Assembly: GCA_025517485.1 (NCBI GenBank)
Contig: JAOPKB010000001.1
Span: forward strand, 620,001 to 684,000
Direction: 5' to 3'
DNA length: 64,000 nt
Origin: Natronoglomus mannanivorans
GTDB taxonomy: Archaea; Halobacteriota; Halobacteria; Halobacteriales; Natrialbaceae
The position numbers and the translations under genes are program-made. Shown piece after piece: positions 53,030 to 61,043 of the stretch; positions within the stretch are counted from its first letter, which is position 1, and each line of letters starts with the position of its first letter. The notes under the pieces are model-generated. The model ran no database searches. It was given only the letters and a program-made list of their open reading frames with translations, and was not told where the DNA came from.

Positions 53030-53458
53030 TCAGCTCTGGTGGGCGATCGGATCGAAGCTATCGACCGGGATCACCGAATAGTCGACGGTCAACGCGTCCT
53101 TGGTCGCACGGATCTTCCCGACGAACGTCGAGATGTCTTCGAGGTCTCCCTCGAGGACGAACAGTTCCATACAGTAGTGGTCGCCGACGTGGCTGTGAAA
53201 GTTCGAGGCGACGAGCTCCTCGTGTTCGTGACGAAGGTGCATCATTCGCTCCTCGACGCTGGTCGTCTCGTAATCGAAGAGGACGGTGACGATACCCATG
53301 AGTTCGCGGTCCTCGAGGCGCGTATCTTCGAACTCGCCGAGGAGATTTCGACCGGCCTCCCGGAAGACTTCGCTTCGACCGGTGTAGCCGTGTTCGTCCG
53401 CGAATTGGTCGATTCGCTCGAGAAGTTCGTCCGGCATGGAGACGCTGACGACTGCCAT
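53030..53458 (-). CDS. nikR: nickel-responsive ribbon-helix-helix regulator NikR
   Basis: 142-residue regulator with an N-terminal ribbon-helix-helix ([36 protein letters not shown]) and a C-terminal ACT-like ligand domain. The nickel-site residues are conserved: H77 or H79 in RHEHEE, H88 and H90 in [10 protein letters not shown], and C96. It should repress nickel uptake when nickel is bound; no nickel transporter is in this window, so the target lies elsewhere. TATA-like CTTAATAG (53481-53491, minus strand) lies about 30 bases before the ATG. Confidence 0.92.
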   Translation of the reverse strand: MAVVSVSMPDELLERIDQFADEHGYTGRSEVFREAGRNLLGEFEDTRLEDRELMGIVTVLFDYETTSVEERMMHLRHEHEELVASNFHSHVGDHYCMELFVLEGDLEDISTFVGKIRATKDALTVDYSVIPVDSFDPIAHQS

Positions 53459-54267
53459 ATAATAACTCGACCGCCCTCAACTATTAAGCCTTATCATCGA
53501 ATGTTACCTCGGCCGTATCGAGAGATTCCGGCGCTACGGCACTCGAATGTCGGGTCTCGAGGCACTACTCGCGTCGGTCGCGTGGATGTACCACGGAGTG
53601 AATCTCGAGATCGACGAGAAGGGGTTCCCGAATCGTTCAGGCGGGTCGTCTCCGAGCGTCTGCCTCCTCCGGTCGGTTCGAACCCGCTCGACCGTGTTCT
53701 CTCTCGAGCGGAACCGACTCGACCAGACGGAATCGCTGACAGTCGCGGTGGTCGCACGGAATCGTGATAACGACGGATTACCGAATCGGCGCTCGAACCA
53801 TCAGATATCGACAATATTTATGACAGATTTTCTGACATTTCGATCGACGACGGTCGTCGACGGTCGTCGGCCGGCGACCCCACACGAGGAGAGCGCTCGA
53901 ACCCACACGTTTTGCCGTCAAACCCTCGAGATATCCGAGTGCAGTCTATGGCAAACGTTCGATGCTTACGATCCGTTCGCCACCGTGCGTAGACCGATGT
54001 CACAGATGACGAATAGCGGACGTTTTGATTCCCGGGCGACAATAGTCGTTTATCGATAGCTGTCTCCCGGTTTCGTTATCGGATCCGGTCGTTCGACGGA
54101 CGAGTCGGAGTTTCGTCTGTTATCGAACCGTGGGAGTCTGGACACCCTGGAATTCGGCCCAACAAACACTTCAAGGATCGTGTCAGCACCACCCCGAACG
54201 AGACAGAAATCTTCCATTTCAGTACCCACTCAATTACGAAGTCCGGTACGAGACAAGGGTCTCACGC
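53459..54267. other. 809-base region without a convincing gene
   Basis: Lies between divergent nikR and the MscS-like gene. Frames on either strand (up to 170 codons) have poor, Arg/Ser-rich composition and no family resemblance. There is an AT-rich patch at about 53805-53845 with an imperfect inverted repeat (TGACAGA and TCTGACA, one mismatch). No tRNA or other RNA gene is recognised. The region could hold a non-coding RNA or a decayed gene. Confidence 0.6.
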
Positions 54268-55071
54268 ATGGTACAACTCCAACCCGCCCAACAAGTACAG
54301 GTTCCAGAGTGGCTTCAGGATCCGGTGGCCGAACTGATCACGTTCTTACCGCGACTGGTCGGCGCACTCGTGATCCTCTTCGTCGGCTGGATCATCGGGC
54401 GGCTCTTCGCTCGAGTCGTCCGCCGAATCGCCGACGGGATCGAACTGGATCGAATGGTTCTCGAAACGCCCCTTGGGAGGATTCTCGGCGGCACCGAACG
54501 AGCCGTGTCCAGCGCGTTCGGCTCGTTAGCGAAGTGGTTCGTGTACGCACTCGCGTTCCTCGCAGCGGCGAACGCACTGGCGATCGCGACACTCTCAGAG
54601 TGGATCGCGACGGCGGTATCGTACCTGCCGGCGTTCGTCGCCGGTCTGCTCGTCATCGTCCTCGGGTTCGTCGTCGCAGACTTCATCGGTGACGTCATCG
54701 AACGGACGCGAGCCGCAGCCCAGACGGTCTACGGGAGTTGGTTCGCCAACGGTGCACGAATGTTCCTCTACTTCACGGCGATCGTCATCGGTCTCGATAC
54801 GATGGGAATCGACGTCGGCATCCTCTACGTCTTCGCGCGAGCGCTCGCGTGGGGCCTCGCAGCAGCCGTCGCGATCGGCGCCGGTGTCGCCTTCGGCTGG
54901 GGCGGAAAAGATTACGTCTCCGACAACATCGATCGATGGATGAATCGCTCGAGTTCCGTTACGCCGAGCGAGGGCGAATCCGGTCGAACCAGTGAACGCT
55001 CGACCACCACCGAGAGACGCAGCGGTCCCGATCGAGAGCCCGGTTCGGAACCGGGTCCCGGCGACGACTGA
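54268..55071 (+). CDS. MscS-like/TM-helix-repeat channel protein without the beta domain
   Basis: 267-residue membrane protein. It has a short amphipathic N-terminus (MVQLQPAQQVQVPEWLQDPV), then about five helices in a pattern of two TM-helix repeats (LITFLPRLVGALVILFVGWIIGRLFARVVRRIADG and FVAGLLVIVLGFVVADFIGDVIE). The C-terminus is a Ser/Arg/Glu-rich tail. This matches the conserved TM-helix proteins related to MscS, which lack the cytoplasmic cage. It may form a pore or a subunit of one. The frame is open from 54130, but MVQLQP at 54268 is the family-like start. Confidence 0.8.
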   Translation: MVQLQPAQQVQVPEWLQDPVAELITFLPRLVGALVILFVGWIIGRLFARVVRRIADGIELDRMVLETPLGRILGGTERAVSSAFGSLAKWFVYALAFLAAANALAIATLSEWIATAVSYLPAFVAGLLVIVLGFVVADFIGDVIERTRAAAQTVYGSWFANGARMFLYFTAIVIGLDTMGIDVGILYVFARALAWGLAAAVAIGAGVAFGWGGKDYVSDNIDRWMNRSSSVTPSEGESGRTSERSTTTERRSGPDREPGSEPGPGDD

Positions 55072-55086
55072 TCGAACTCGAGTCGA

Positions 55087-55497
55087 TCACTCCGCCAGTG
55101 ACCGCACCCGTTTCGGTCGCTCGGCCGCGGCCGGAAAGAGCGGCTTGACCGGGACGACGACGTACGATTTTACGAGTCGGTCGTCGAACGGCCGCCACTT
55201 CTCGAGACGCGCCAGCGAGTGTGTTTCGGCGTACGTGTCCTCGATTCGATCGAGCACTGCCTCGAACCTGTCTGTGTCGAACTGCTCGGCCGGGACGCGA
55301 TCGGAGACGATCGCGATACTCGAAACGCGGGCATAGACGTCGAGCCGTCCCTCGAAGGCGTACTCCAGTTCCTCTACCCGATCAGTGACATCACCGGACA
55401 GCGACCCGTCCGCTCTCGTCGGGAAGGAGACGTACGCCTGATACAGATCGGGGTCCCCGACCACGTAGCGCTTCCAGAGTTCTCTTAGCACGTTCAT
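55087..55497 (-). CDS. hypothetical protein, 136 aa
   Basis: 136-residue soluble protein MNVLRELWKRYVVGDPDLYQAYVSFPTRADG. It has an alpha/beta pattern with segments VTDRVEELEYAFEGRLDVYARVSSIAIVSDRV and YAETHSLARLEKWRPFDDRLVKSYVVVPV. No family is recognised. It is convergent with the MscS-like gene (15 bases apart). ATG 55497 is chosen over a longer frame for composition. Confidence 0.65.
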   Translation of the reverse strand: MNVLRELWKRYVVGDPDLYQAYVSFPTRADGSLSGDVTDRVEELEYAFEGRLDVYARVSSIAIVSDRVPAEQFDTDRFEAVLDRIEDTYAETHSLARLEKWRPFDDRLVKSYVVVPVKPLFPAAAERPKRVRSLAE

Positions 55498-55726
55498 ACT
55501 GCGTTCCGAACGGTGCTGGTAGAGAAGACGCCTACCGAGGCGGCGCTCGTTCGACGCGCACTCGTTCGAATCAGTAACCGTCGCGTGTTTCGCTCGATCA
55601 CGTTCCCCATTCCTTCTCACCTTCGGGTACTCGGCACGGGTAATACGTTCTTTGTTATCTCCATCGGCCGACCCGCTCGGTCGCGCTTCGAGAGAGCTTT
55701 GTACAACACTCTATTACCGACCTCCG

Positions 55727-56170
55727 ATGGACCACTATCTCCCCACTTGGGCGCCACCGCTCCCGGTCGCGATTTCGGCTGCGGCCGTCGCCACCGGTGT
55801 CGCAATCAATACGGGTTTCGAACCGACACTTCGGACGATTCCCGCCCTCCTCCTCGTGTCCTTCGGTCTCGCCGGCGTCGCGAACCACATTGCCGACTAC
55901 CACGTCGAACACCTCCGTCGGATCGCACATCGGTGGTGGCTGCTCGCGTTTGTCGCGTTTCTTCCGTACGGATTAGTGACGTCGCCTTCGAGCGAGTCTG
56001 CTGCTGCGATGGGCGAGGCGTTCGCCGGACCGATCGCCGAGACCACACTCGAAGCGTTCGCCGGTGCATCGATTCTGTGTGCAGTCGCCGTGTCGGTGCT
56101 GTACGGGTTCGCCAGATACGGGATCCATCCGGGACGACCGACGCCAGAAGATCGCCTCCTCGACGACTGA
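55727..56170 (+). CDS. four-helix membrane protein, first of a related pair
   Basis: 147-residue membrane protein with about four helices (LPVAISAAAVATGVAI; LRTIPALLLVSFGLAGVANHIA; WWLLAFVAFLPYGLV; TTLEAFAGASILCAVAVSVLYGFARYG) and a polar C-terminus with PTPEDRLLDD. The next gene (56299) has the same layout and a related C-terminal motif (FREYGARTSVDSPEEQVLD). Function unknown. ATG 55727 follows a weak CTTTGTAC box. Confidence 0.7.
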   Translation: MDHYLPTWAPPLPVAISAAAVATGVAINTGFEPTLRTIPALLLVSFGLAGVANHIADYHVEHLRRIAHRWWLLAFVAFLPYGLVTSPSSESAAAMGEAFAGPIAETTLEAFAGASILCAVAVSVLYGFARYGIHPGRPTPEDRLLDD

Positions 56171-56298
56171 CTGCGGCAGTAACGGGATTTCTCGGATTGG
56201 AAGGTTCGTGAGTCGCCGCACGCGAATCGAAGGACGGTCCCGAATGCTACCGCAGCCAACAGGTATATGTGCTGCCGTGTACTGAACCCACCAAAGCG

Positions 56299-56745
56299 GT
56301 GCACATCGTGATTTCTACGGTCACACGCACAAACCGAACCCTGCTCGCACTGTCGCTCGCGTGTTTCGCGATCGCGGGTGTCGTGAATACTTCTCTCGAC
56401 GTCACGTTCCAGAGTGGCGTCGCGATGACGGCCGCGATCGCCGGCGTCTACGGACTCGCGTTGTACGCACGGACGGTGAGTCGATCTCGGCTCGCGCGCC
56501 TGTCGATCGGCCTCTGGATCGCGTTTCTCGCCGTCACACCGATTCATTACGTCGGCACAGCCAGTGTCGGTCGATTCGGACCCGTTTCCGCCGACGCGAT
56601 CGCCGCGCTGATTCCCGCGGCGACCTGGGCGATGTTGCTGGGTGCGTTCACCTCGACGGCGTTTCTCGCGTTTCGCGAATACGGTGCCAGAACCAGCGTC
56701 GACTCTCCGGAAGAACAGGTACTCGATCAGGATATCGACCTCTAG
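56299..56745 (+). CDS. four-helix membrane protein, second of a related pair
   Basis: 148-residue membrane protein probably starting at GTG 56299, which is about 33 bases after a TATA-like GGTATATG (56262-56269). Other starts (GTG 56269 or 56308) cannot be excluded. Four helices, with LLALSLACFAIAGVVNTSLDV and AALIPAATWAMLLGAFTSTAFLAFREYG, match the spacing of the upstream paralogue. Function unknown. Confidence 0.65.
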   Translation: MHIVISTVTRTNRTLLALSLACFAIAGVVNTSLDVTFQSGVAMTAAIAGVYGLALYARTVSRSRLARLSIGLWIAFLAVTPIHYVGTASVGRFGPVSADAIAALIPAATWAMLLGAFTSTAFLAFREYGARTSVDSPEEQVLDQDIDL

Positions 56746-56750
56746 CGGTT

Positions 56751-57422
56751 TCACTCCTCGACTCGATAACTCACCGCGATCCCCTCACCCAGCGGCAAGA
56801 CCACCGTCTCGAACGCCGGATCCGTCCGCACCGCCTCGAGGTAGTCGGCGATCCCGCGGGTGTGTTCGTTGACGTCCGCCGGTTCCCCACCCTCGACGTG
56901 TTCGAGGAGTTTGTCGAACTGGATCGGGCCCGCCTTCATCGCGTTGTCCGCGACGATCGCCCCGCCGACGGGGACCTTCGGTTTGATCGCCTCGAGCGCG
57001 TCCCGGTAGCGGTGTTTCTGGTGGTCGATCAACACGACGTCGAAGGGACCGTCGTAGGACTCGACGGTCTCCATCGCGTCACCGTGTTCGTAGCGTGCAA
57101 CGTCGTCGAACCCGCCTTCGGCCATGTACTCGCGGGCCAGCTCGAGTTCGTCCGCGTCGAACTCGGTGAGGACGATCTCGCCGTCGGCCGGCAGCGCCTG
57201 TGCGAACCAGTAGGCGGAGTAGCCGTAGCCCGAACCGAACTCGAAGATGCGCCGGGCGTCGGTCATGCGCGCGAGCAGTCGCAGGAACCCGCCGACCTCG
57301 GGGCCGACGTTGGGGAACCCCTCTTCGACGGCGTACTCGTCCATCTCGATCAGCGTGTCGTCGGGTTCGGGACCCGCCGCTCGACAGAACCGTGCGATTT
57401 CGTCCGCGAGGACTGAGGACAT
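56751..57422 (-). CDS. class I SAM-dependent O-methyltransferase
   Basis: 223-residue methyltransferase of the catechol/caffeoyl-CoA O-methyltransferase group. SAM-binding motif I is FEFGSGYGYSAYWFAQAL, motif II is VLTEFDADELELARE, and the metal/substrate motif is VLIDHQKHRYRDALEAI. There is a conserved GGAIVADNAM strand. The substrate is unknown. It is convergent with the second small membrane protein (5 bases apart). Confidence 0.9.
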   Translation of the reverse strand: MSSVLADEIARFCRAAGPEPDDTLIEMDEYAVEEGFPNVGPEVGGFLRLLARMTDARRIFEFGSGYGYSAYWFAQALPADGEIVLTEFDADELELAREYMAEGGFDDVARYEHGDAMETVESYDGPFDVVLIDHQKHRYRDALEAIKPKVPVGGAIVADNAMKAGPIQFDKLLEHVEGGEPADVNEHTRGIADYLEAVRTDPAFETVVLPLGEGIAVSYRVEE

Positions 57423-57500
57423 ACGTTCGAATACGAGCGCCGTTTCAAAGATGTAGGGGTTGGGGCGAATCGGTCGGTTTCCCGAACCGCCTCGACCGGG

Positions 57501-58460
57501 TCACCGACTCCGACTGACCGGAAACGACACCCGGTCTGGGTGCTCGTTGAATCGCGCGAGCACCCGCTCGTACAGTTCGTTTTTCACCTGCTGTCCACGT
57601 CGCGTGTGGACGAGATAACGCACCCGAAGGGTGACCCACGACTCCTCTTGGCTGACGTTGACCGTCGGCCCGCTGCGAACCTCGAGTTCGACGGGCGTCT
57701 CGTCGAGCAGTTCCCGATACCGGGCCACGTTGCGTTCCATCTCCTCGCCGAGGTACTCCTCGGCGACGACCTGCAGTTCTTGGCGGGCGAACTCGAGGTC
57801 GGTCTCGTAGGCGACCTGGACGGGAAGTTCGTTCCAGACGTAGGGCAACTCCTCCCAAGAGTAGTTGAACACTTCCGCAGAGAGCACCGTGCTGTTGGGC
57901 AGAGTCACGACCCGCCCGGAGGGCTGGTTGGTCGTGACGAGCTCGCCGTTGATCTCCCACAGCGTCGTCACCAGAAAGTCGACCTCGAGGACGTCGCCGC
58001 TGGCCTCGCCGATCTGCACGCGGTCCCCGACCTGATAGGGTCGCTTGACCATGATGTACAGCCAGCCGAGCAACGAGAACAGCGGCTGCTGTAAGGCGAA
58101 CGTGACCGCGAAGCCGACGATCCCCAGCGAGAAGAGCACGCCGAGCCACTGTTCGGTGAGGACGCCGAGCAGGCCGACGATCGCGACACTTCCGAGAACG
58201 AGCCGAAGCACGTTCCGGGCGTCGTGTGCCCGTCGTTTGCTCACCATCGATCGAACGAGCGCGCGCTGGGCGAGCACGTAGATCCCGTAGGTGCCGGCGA
58301 GCACGGCGACCGCGAGCAGTCCCATCGAGACGATCACGTCCCCTGGGAGGGTCGCGACGGTCGGCCACTCCGACTCGAGTGGTAGTTCCGTGACGACGTT
58401 TGCGGCGACCGTTGCAACGAGTGCGACGGCCAGCGACACGTACCCGAGCGCTCGGTTCAC
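57501..58460 (-). CDS. MscS-family mechanosensitive channel
   Basis: 319-residue small-conductance mechanosensitive channel. Three to four helices include the pore-lining GIVGFAVTFALQQPLFSLLGWLYIMVKRPYQVGDRVQIGEASGDVLEVDF junction typical of MscS, followed by the beta domain (LWEINGELVTTNQPSGRVVTLPNSTVLSAEVFNYS) and the alpha/beta C-terminal domain. It releases solutes during osmotic down-shock. GTG 58460 (VNRALGYVSLAV) is chosen over the TTG nine codons upstream because a TTTTTGTACC element (about 58482-58491) is 27 bases before it. Confidence 0.88.
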   Translation of the reverse strand: MNRALGYVSLAVALVATVAANVVTELPLESEWPTVATLPGDVIVSMGLLAVAVLAGTYGIYVLAQRALVRSMVSKRRAHDARNVLRLVLGSVAIVGLLGVLTEQWLGVLFSLGIVGFAVTFALQQPLFSLLGWLYIMVKRPYQVGDRVQIGEASGDVLEVDFLVTTLWEINGELVTTNQPSGRVVTLPNSTVLSAEVFNYSWEELPYVWNELPVQVAYETDLEFARQELQVVAEEYLGEEMERNVARYRELLDETPVELEVRSGPTVNVSQEESWVTLRVRYLVHTRRGQQVKNELYERVLARFNEHPDRVSFPVSRSR

Positions 58461-58603
58461 TGGCCGAGGTTTCGGGCAGTGGTACAAAAACGGGATGGTT
58501 GTTCCGTCGAACGGGCGGCGTCCTCACGGTTCGAACGAGATCGTGATCGAACGTCTCACCCGTCACCACGTTTTTGACTCGGTACCCCGTTTGTCTCACT
58601 GGC

Positions 58604-59062
58604 ATGTCTGGGGAACACCCACACCCTCTCACCGAGTACGTCGACAATCTCGTCTACGAACCCACACAGGTCCACGACCACGGCATCGACCTCACCGTCA
58701 GCGCGATCTACGACGTGGCCGAACCCGGCCGCCTCGACTTCGGCGGCGACGAACTCGAGGACGCCAACCTCGACCCTCTCCCGACAACGAAACGCCACGA
58801 GGACGACGAATACGAGTGGTGGGACCTCGAGGCCGGACAGTACGTCGTCCAGCACAACGAGTTTCTCACCGAGCCGGACGATCCCCTCTTTCTCCAGCCG
58901 CGAAACGAGCTACTCGCCCGCGGCGGTTCCCACCCCTCGGTTCGCGTCTTCAGTCACCTGCCGCTGATCCCACTGACGGTCGCCAACGGTGGGATTCGGA
59001 TCAAGGAGAACGCTCGCGTCTCGACGCTGCTCGAGACCTCACAGAACGGCGGCGTCGAATAA
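58604..59062 (+). CDS. dCTP deaminase/dUTPase-superfamily protein, divergent
   Basis: 152-residue protein. The HDHGIDLTVSAIYDVAEPGRL segment matches the NGVDLTVD signature of dCTP deaminase/dUTPases. The core WDLEAGQYVVQHNEFLTEP...LFLQPRNELLARGG corresponds to the family's substrate region, but the usual RSS-type motif reads RNELLAR and the following PGF/YxG motif is replaced by HPSVRVFSHLPL. It could be an active nucleotide hydrolase with modified specificity or a regulator. The start is at ATG 58604. Confidence 0.8.
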   Translation: MSGEHPHPLTEYVDNLVYEPTQVHDHGIDLTVSAIYDVAEPGRLDFGGDELEDANLDPLPTTKRHEDDEYEWWDLEAGQYVVQHNEFLTEPDDPLFLQPRNELLARGGSHPSVRVFSHLPLIPLTVANGGIRIKENARVSTLLETSQNGGVE

Positions 59063-59141
59063 AGGGAGAGGGAGAGGACGAGGGAACGAGATCGCTCGAA
59101 CCGTCTGCGTCCTCGTCCTCGACCTCGACCTCGACCTCGAG
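59060..59141. repeat. two facing hexamer-period arrays between convergent genes
   Basis: Plus-strand units AGGGAG, AGGGAG, AGGACG, AGGGAA follow the TAA of the dCTP-deaminase-like gene. A second array (three CTCGAC units plus CTCGTC and CTCGAG, 59112-59141) follows the DUF3194 stop on the minus strand. The two fill the intergenic gap. Confidence 0.75.
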
Positions 59142-59146
59142 GTCGT

Positions 59147-59407
59147 CTACGATTCGTCGAACAGTTCGTCGACCGCCTGCTGTGCGGTACGTGCGGCCTC
59201 GTCGGCTACCTGTTCGGGGTCGTTCTCGTCGTCGGGTGCGTTGAGATAGACGTCGACGTCGAGGACGCCGTCCTCGAACGTCACGGTGACGTCGAAATCC
59301 CGGACGTCCGACTGTTTGTACTGGGAAAAGATCAGTCCTTCAGCCGCCTCGGCAGCGGTCTGGACGACGGTCTCGTCCGACGGGTCGTCTGTGTGTTCGG
59401 TCGCCAT
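59147..59407 (-). CDS. DUF3194-family protein
   Basis: 86-residue protein that I assign to DUF3194: ETVVQTAAEAAEGLIFSQYKQSDVRDFDVTVTFEDGVLDVDVYLNAP...VADEAARTAQQAVDELFDES. In many archaea this gene follows prefoldin beta, and it does so here (pfdB stop 59493; gap 85 bases). No molecular function is known. ATG 59407 is the family start. The stop begins a hexamer array. Confidence 0.85.
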   Translation of the reverse strand: MATEHTDDPSDETVVQTAAEAAEGLIFSQYKQSDVRDFDVTVTFEDGVLDVDVYLNAPDDENDPEQVADEAARTAQQAVDELFDES

Positions 59408-59492
59408 TATCGTATTCGTGTCACTGTGTCTGTGTGGTCGATTGCGCGTATAAATTAGGTCGGTGCGAAAATCCTGCGCTTGCTCTCGCCGA

Positions 59493-59894
59493 TCAGGCGC
59501 CGCCTGCGCCCGGTCCGCCTGCACCGGGTGGACCGCCGCCCATCGCACCGCCACCGCCGAGGAGTTCTTCGAGTTCGCCCTGCAGTTCTTCGAACTGCTG
59601 CTGGACGCGCTCTTCTTGCTTCTCGAGGGTCTCGAGGCGGATCTCGAGGCTGTCGACCTTGTCGTCGAGTTCCTCTTCGGCTTCGTCGTACTCGGTCGCG
59701 ACGAACAGCTCACCGACCTGTCGGTACATCTGGGTGTCCTCGTCGATGTCCTCGAGTTCCTCAAGGGCGCTCTCGGCGTCGGTCAGCGAGGACTCGGCTT
59801 CCTGTTTCTGGGCGGCGACGGTCTGTGCCGTCTCCTGAAGGCCCTGCAGTTCTTCGATTTTCTCCTGTGCTTCCGGTGGTAGATTACCCTGCAT
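59493..59894 (-). CDS. pfdB: prefoldin subunit beta
   Basis: 133-residue subunit of the hexameric chaperone prefoldin, which delivers unfolded proteins to the thermosome. Two coiled-coil helices ([32 protein letters not shown] and [32 protein letters not shown]) flank the beta hairpin ([19 protein letters not shown]). The C-terminus is Gly/Ala/Pro-rich ([20 protein letters not shown]). TATA-like GCTTTATCAG (59917-59926, minus) is 27 bases before ATG 59894. Confidence 0.94.
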   Translation of the reverse strand: MQGNLPPEAQEKIEELQGLQETAQTVAAQKQEAESSLTDAESALEELEDIDEDTQMYRQVGELFVATEYDEAEEELDDKVDSLEIRLETLEKQEERVQQQFEELQGELEELLGGGGAMGGGPPGAGGPGAGGA

Positions 59895-59916
59895 ACCTCG
59901 ACCCTCGGGGTCCGGA

Positions 59917-59926
59917 CTGATAAAGC
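59917..59926 (-). promoter_or_regulatory. TATA-like box of pfdB
   Basis: Minus-strand GCTTTATCAG, centred 27 bases before ATG 59894. Confidence 0.6.
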
Positions 59927-60003
59927 CAAGCTTTGTCGTCCGGATCGAAAGGGGGTTGCCAAGGAGCTGGTCTCGTGATGGGCGAAGGTGACGGCGACCG
60001 CGA

Positions 60004-60984
60004 TCACTCGGGGCTGAATCCACCGACCAGTCGATCCACTGCGAAGACGAGCGCACCGCCGATGACCGCCCAGCCGAGGAGTGGGCCGACCGTCGCCGCC
60101 GTCCACCCATCGACGTGGGCCCCCGCCTCGACGACCGGGGCTCGAACAGAGCCGGCGATCAACCCCACGAGGAATGCGAGCGTGACCGCGCGGGCGCGCT
60201 CGAGGGCCAAACGCACGACGCGGGCGATCGTCAAGACGCCGACGAACCCACCGAACACGAAGACGACGACGGTCGTTCCGGGATCGACGACCGCCTCGAG
60301 CGAACCGCCTCGAAGGACGTCGACGATGGCGGAGACGAACGCCGTGAGCTGGCCGGAGAGGTAGACGTACTGGCCGAACAGCAAGAGAAGCAACGACCCG
60401 GAGAGGCCGGGCAGGATCATCGCACTCATCGAGACCGCGCCGACGAACGCGATGACGGCGAGGCCGGTTCCGTCGAGGACGGTGAGACCGCCTGCGAGTC
60501 CGAACGCGAGCACCGCGCCACCCACGCCGGCTGCGATCGATCGCGGGCCCGAGAACTCGAGTTCACGTCCGAGGACGATCGCCGAGACGGCGATCAGTCC
60601 GACGAAGAAGCCAAACAGTGCGACGGGGTGAGAGTCCGAGAGGGCCGTGACGGCACCCGCGACGAGGACGACAGCCGAGACCATCCCCAGTCCGAGCGGG
60701 ACGAGAAACGCCAGATCCATCTCGTCGACGGCGCCACGAGCCTCGCTGCGACTCTCGGGGTCGTATCCGCGACAGATCGTCCGTACTCGCCCGGGCGTGA
60801 TCGCGGCGATCGCCGTGACGAGCCGTTCGTAGAAGCCGAGCAACAGTGCGACGGTCCCTCCGGAGACACCGGGAACGGCGTCAGCAGTCCCCATACACAG
60901 CCCTCGGCAGTACGATCGAACGACGGCCGGGACGTGACGCCCCTTTCGTGACATTCGTGTCGTCCTTTTTTCGGAAGGTGCCAT
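60004..60984 (-). CDS. DUF368 polyprenyl-phosphate translocase family protein
   Basis: 326-residue membrane protein with about eight helices. Two inverted signature motifs, [10 protein letters not shown] (P38-T44) and [20 protein letters not shown], are the DUF368 fold pair. Bacterial DUF368 proteins recycle undecaprenyl phosphate across the membrane, so a dolichol-phosphate recycling role in archaeal glycosylation is likely by homology. Two ATG starts are possible (60984 and 60954); the upstream one is used with low certainty. Confidence 0.85.
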   Translation of the reverse strand: MAPSEKRTTRMSRKGRHVPAVVRSYCRGLCMGTADAVPGVSGGTVALLLGFYERLVTAIAAITPGRVRTICRGYDPESRSEARGAVDEMDLAFLVPLGLGMVSAVVLVAGAVTALSDSHPVALFGFFVGLIAVSAIVLGRELEFSGPRSIAAGVGGAVLAFGLAGGLTVLDGTGLAVIAFVGAVSMSAMILPGLSGSLLLLLFGQYVYLSGQLTAFVSAIVDVLRGGSLEAVVDPGTTVVVFVFGGFVGVLTIARVVRLALERARAVTLAFLVGLIAGSVRAPVVEAGAHVDGWTAATVGPLLGWAVIGGALVFAVDRLVGGFSPE

Positions 60985-61043
60985 CAACGTATTGATCCGG
61001 TACTACGGGAACGCGCCGCGTCTGGATCACGAATCCTGTACCC

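Noticed and set aside
53820..53837. Inverted repeat in the nikR-MscS gap as a NikR operator
   Set aside because: The arms have one mismatch and the site is over 350 bases from nikR, and it does not match a known NikR operator that I could verify. Left as an unexplained patch.
53547..54059. 170-codon plus-strand frame in the nikR-MscS gap
   Set aside because: The translation is Ser/Arg/Thr-rich with no family resemblance and no promoter at leaderless distance. Treated as non-coding.
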